DNA of 64,000 nucleotides from Balanoglossus misakiensis (lineage: Eukaryota > Hemichordata). The stretch lies in assembly GCA_040954595.2 (NCBI GenBank), contig CM082587.2, positions 9,424,001 through 9,488,000 on the forward strand, in the 5' to 3' direction. The position numbers and the translations under genes are program-made. The notes beneath the pieces were generated by a model, which worked only from the letters and a program-made list of their open reading frames with translations, made no database searches and was not told where the DNA came from. Below, in pieces: positions 63,335-64,000 of this stretch (its first letter is position 1; each line of letters opens with the position of its first letter).

Positions 63335-63559
63335 GTTATCAATGCATTCTTTCCAACAACAAGAGAACTGATTGCTTGCCATTTATTCAGCAAGTTTATT
63401 TACAAAAATGATCCAATGATGAACAAGTTTTTCTTATTTTTCTCCAACTGCTGCATGTTGACCCCTGACCATGTTGACCACATCCATGGTTATGCCATCA
63501 TCATGACCGACTTCATCATAATGTGTGCCGTGATGTATTACCAGTGGAGAAAGTAACGT
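63335..63559 (+). other. Exon-like open frames after KIF21 exon 24 (uncertain)
   Basis: A strong acceptor (TTTTTATCTCTGTCTCTAG) precedes 63335. Joined to exon 24 in phase it gives RLSMHSFQQQEN and a stop at 63371, so a short KIF21 isoform is possible. In another frame the same DNA is open for about 73 codons (INAFFPTTRELIACHLFSKF, then NCCMLTPDHVDHIHGYAIIM) to a stop at 63558. I do not recognise that protein. Confidence 0.3.
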
Positions 63560-63653
63560 TATAAATGCTCATGCAACCTTTCTGAATGTTAATGTTTCTG
63601 ACATGCTTCAACCTCCATCAACATATCAACAATTTCAACGCAACAGAGACAAG
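63545..63653 (+). CDS. KIF21: Candidate KIF21 exon 25
   Basis: After TATTACCAG, phase 2 matches exon 24. The frame SGESNVINAHATFLNVNVSD, then MLQPPSTYQQFQRNRDK, is open and ends exactly at a good donor, AAG|GTAAGC, in phase 0. The upstream pyrimidine tract is poor, and I see no clear counterpart in vertebrate KIF21, whose linker is variable here. Confidence 0.4.
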
Positions 63654-63713
63654 GTAAGCCATCACATTAATTTCACAACAGAGCATAGACTTTCTCATGT
63701 TGGATTATTTTCA

Positions 63714-64000
63714 AGTCCCATTTGGTTATGTATATATACCATGGGACCTTATGGAATTGGTTGCATCTGTTTGTATGTCTGTATTGATGGATGGATGGAT
63801 GGACGGACAGATGGATCAAAAACTTGAAAACCGCTGCATGTATAACCTTGACTTTTGGTGTGCAAATGCATTACGGGCTGAAGATGGGTCTTTGTTCAAA
63901 AATATGCAAATTAGCTGGGAAATTGTGCAAATGGTCAAAACTCAGAAACTCAACAACCACTGGCCATAATGATTTAAAAATGGGTGTGCATGTACCTTAT
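63714..64000 (+). repeat. GGTCCC-head repeat, head part, running off the window
   Basis: AAGTCCCATTTGGTTATG, ACCATGGGACCTTATGGAAT, a GGATGGAT run, GATCAAAAACTTGAAAACCG and GCAAATTAGCTGGGAAATTG. The core continues past the end of the window. Confidence 0.88.

Overview
The window is animal nuclear DNA. It holds spliced genes with short exons in long introns, AT-rich introns, and many different DNA transposons, MITEs and LINE relics. Protein-level similarity and gene structure suggest a non-vertebrate bilaterian, most likely a marine deuterostome or another marine invertebrate. The species cannot be fixed from the sequence alone.

There are two host genes, both on the + strand. (1) 2402-10714 carries the 3' part (eight exons, 656 residues) of a gene of the p140Cap/SRCIN1-KIAA1217 (sickle tail) scaffold family. 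It has a coiled-coil AIP3-like region, a conserved KEEP..RLD..LKRC block, and a low-complexity C-terminal half with proline-rich SH3-ligand motifs. Its 5' exons lie before base 1. (2) 17855-62812 and beyond is a KIF21 (kinesin-4 family) gene. Twenty-four exons join in phase into about 1,067 residues: the complete motor domain, a long coiled coil and an acidic segment. The C-terminal WD40 part would lie downstream of the window. One of its introns (51030-53101) has a GC-AG boundary.

The 7 kb between the genes holds an AATTAATTTTATG motif cluster, a mariner-type MITE, a decayed ~125 bp tandem array and a ~201 bp satellite array ending about 650 bp before the KIF21 start codon.

The introns are a dense record of mobile elements. 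They include a Merlin (IS1595/ISXO2-like) element with an 8-bp target duplication and a MITE of the same family, two decayed pogo/Tigger transposases, a Mutator-like element with a 9-bp duplication that encloses a LINE fragment, TTAA-type MITEs, and a LINE with zinc-finger ORF1 and APE endonuclease. Two less familiar families stand out. One is a head-to-tail repeat with a GGTCCCATTGG head and a GGGACC..GTGTCCTTGACGC tail; three tails lie within about 45 bp upstream of KIF21 exons. The other is a set of elements that begin with a very long terminal hairpin followed by a TATTATATTATA-type inverted motif. Two small coding-like islands inside KIF21 introns (19582-19960, interrupted by the Merlin MITE, and 30669-30888) may be nested gene fragments.
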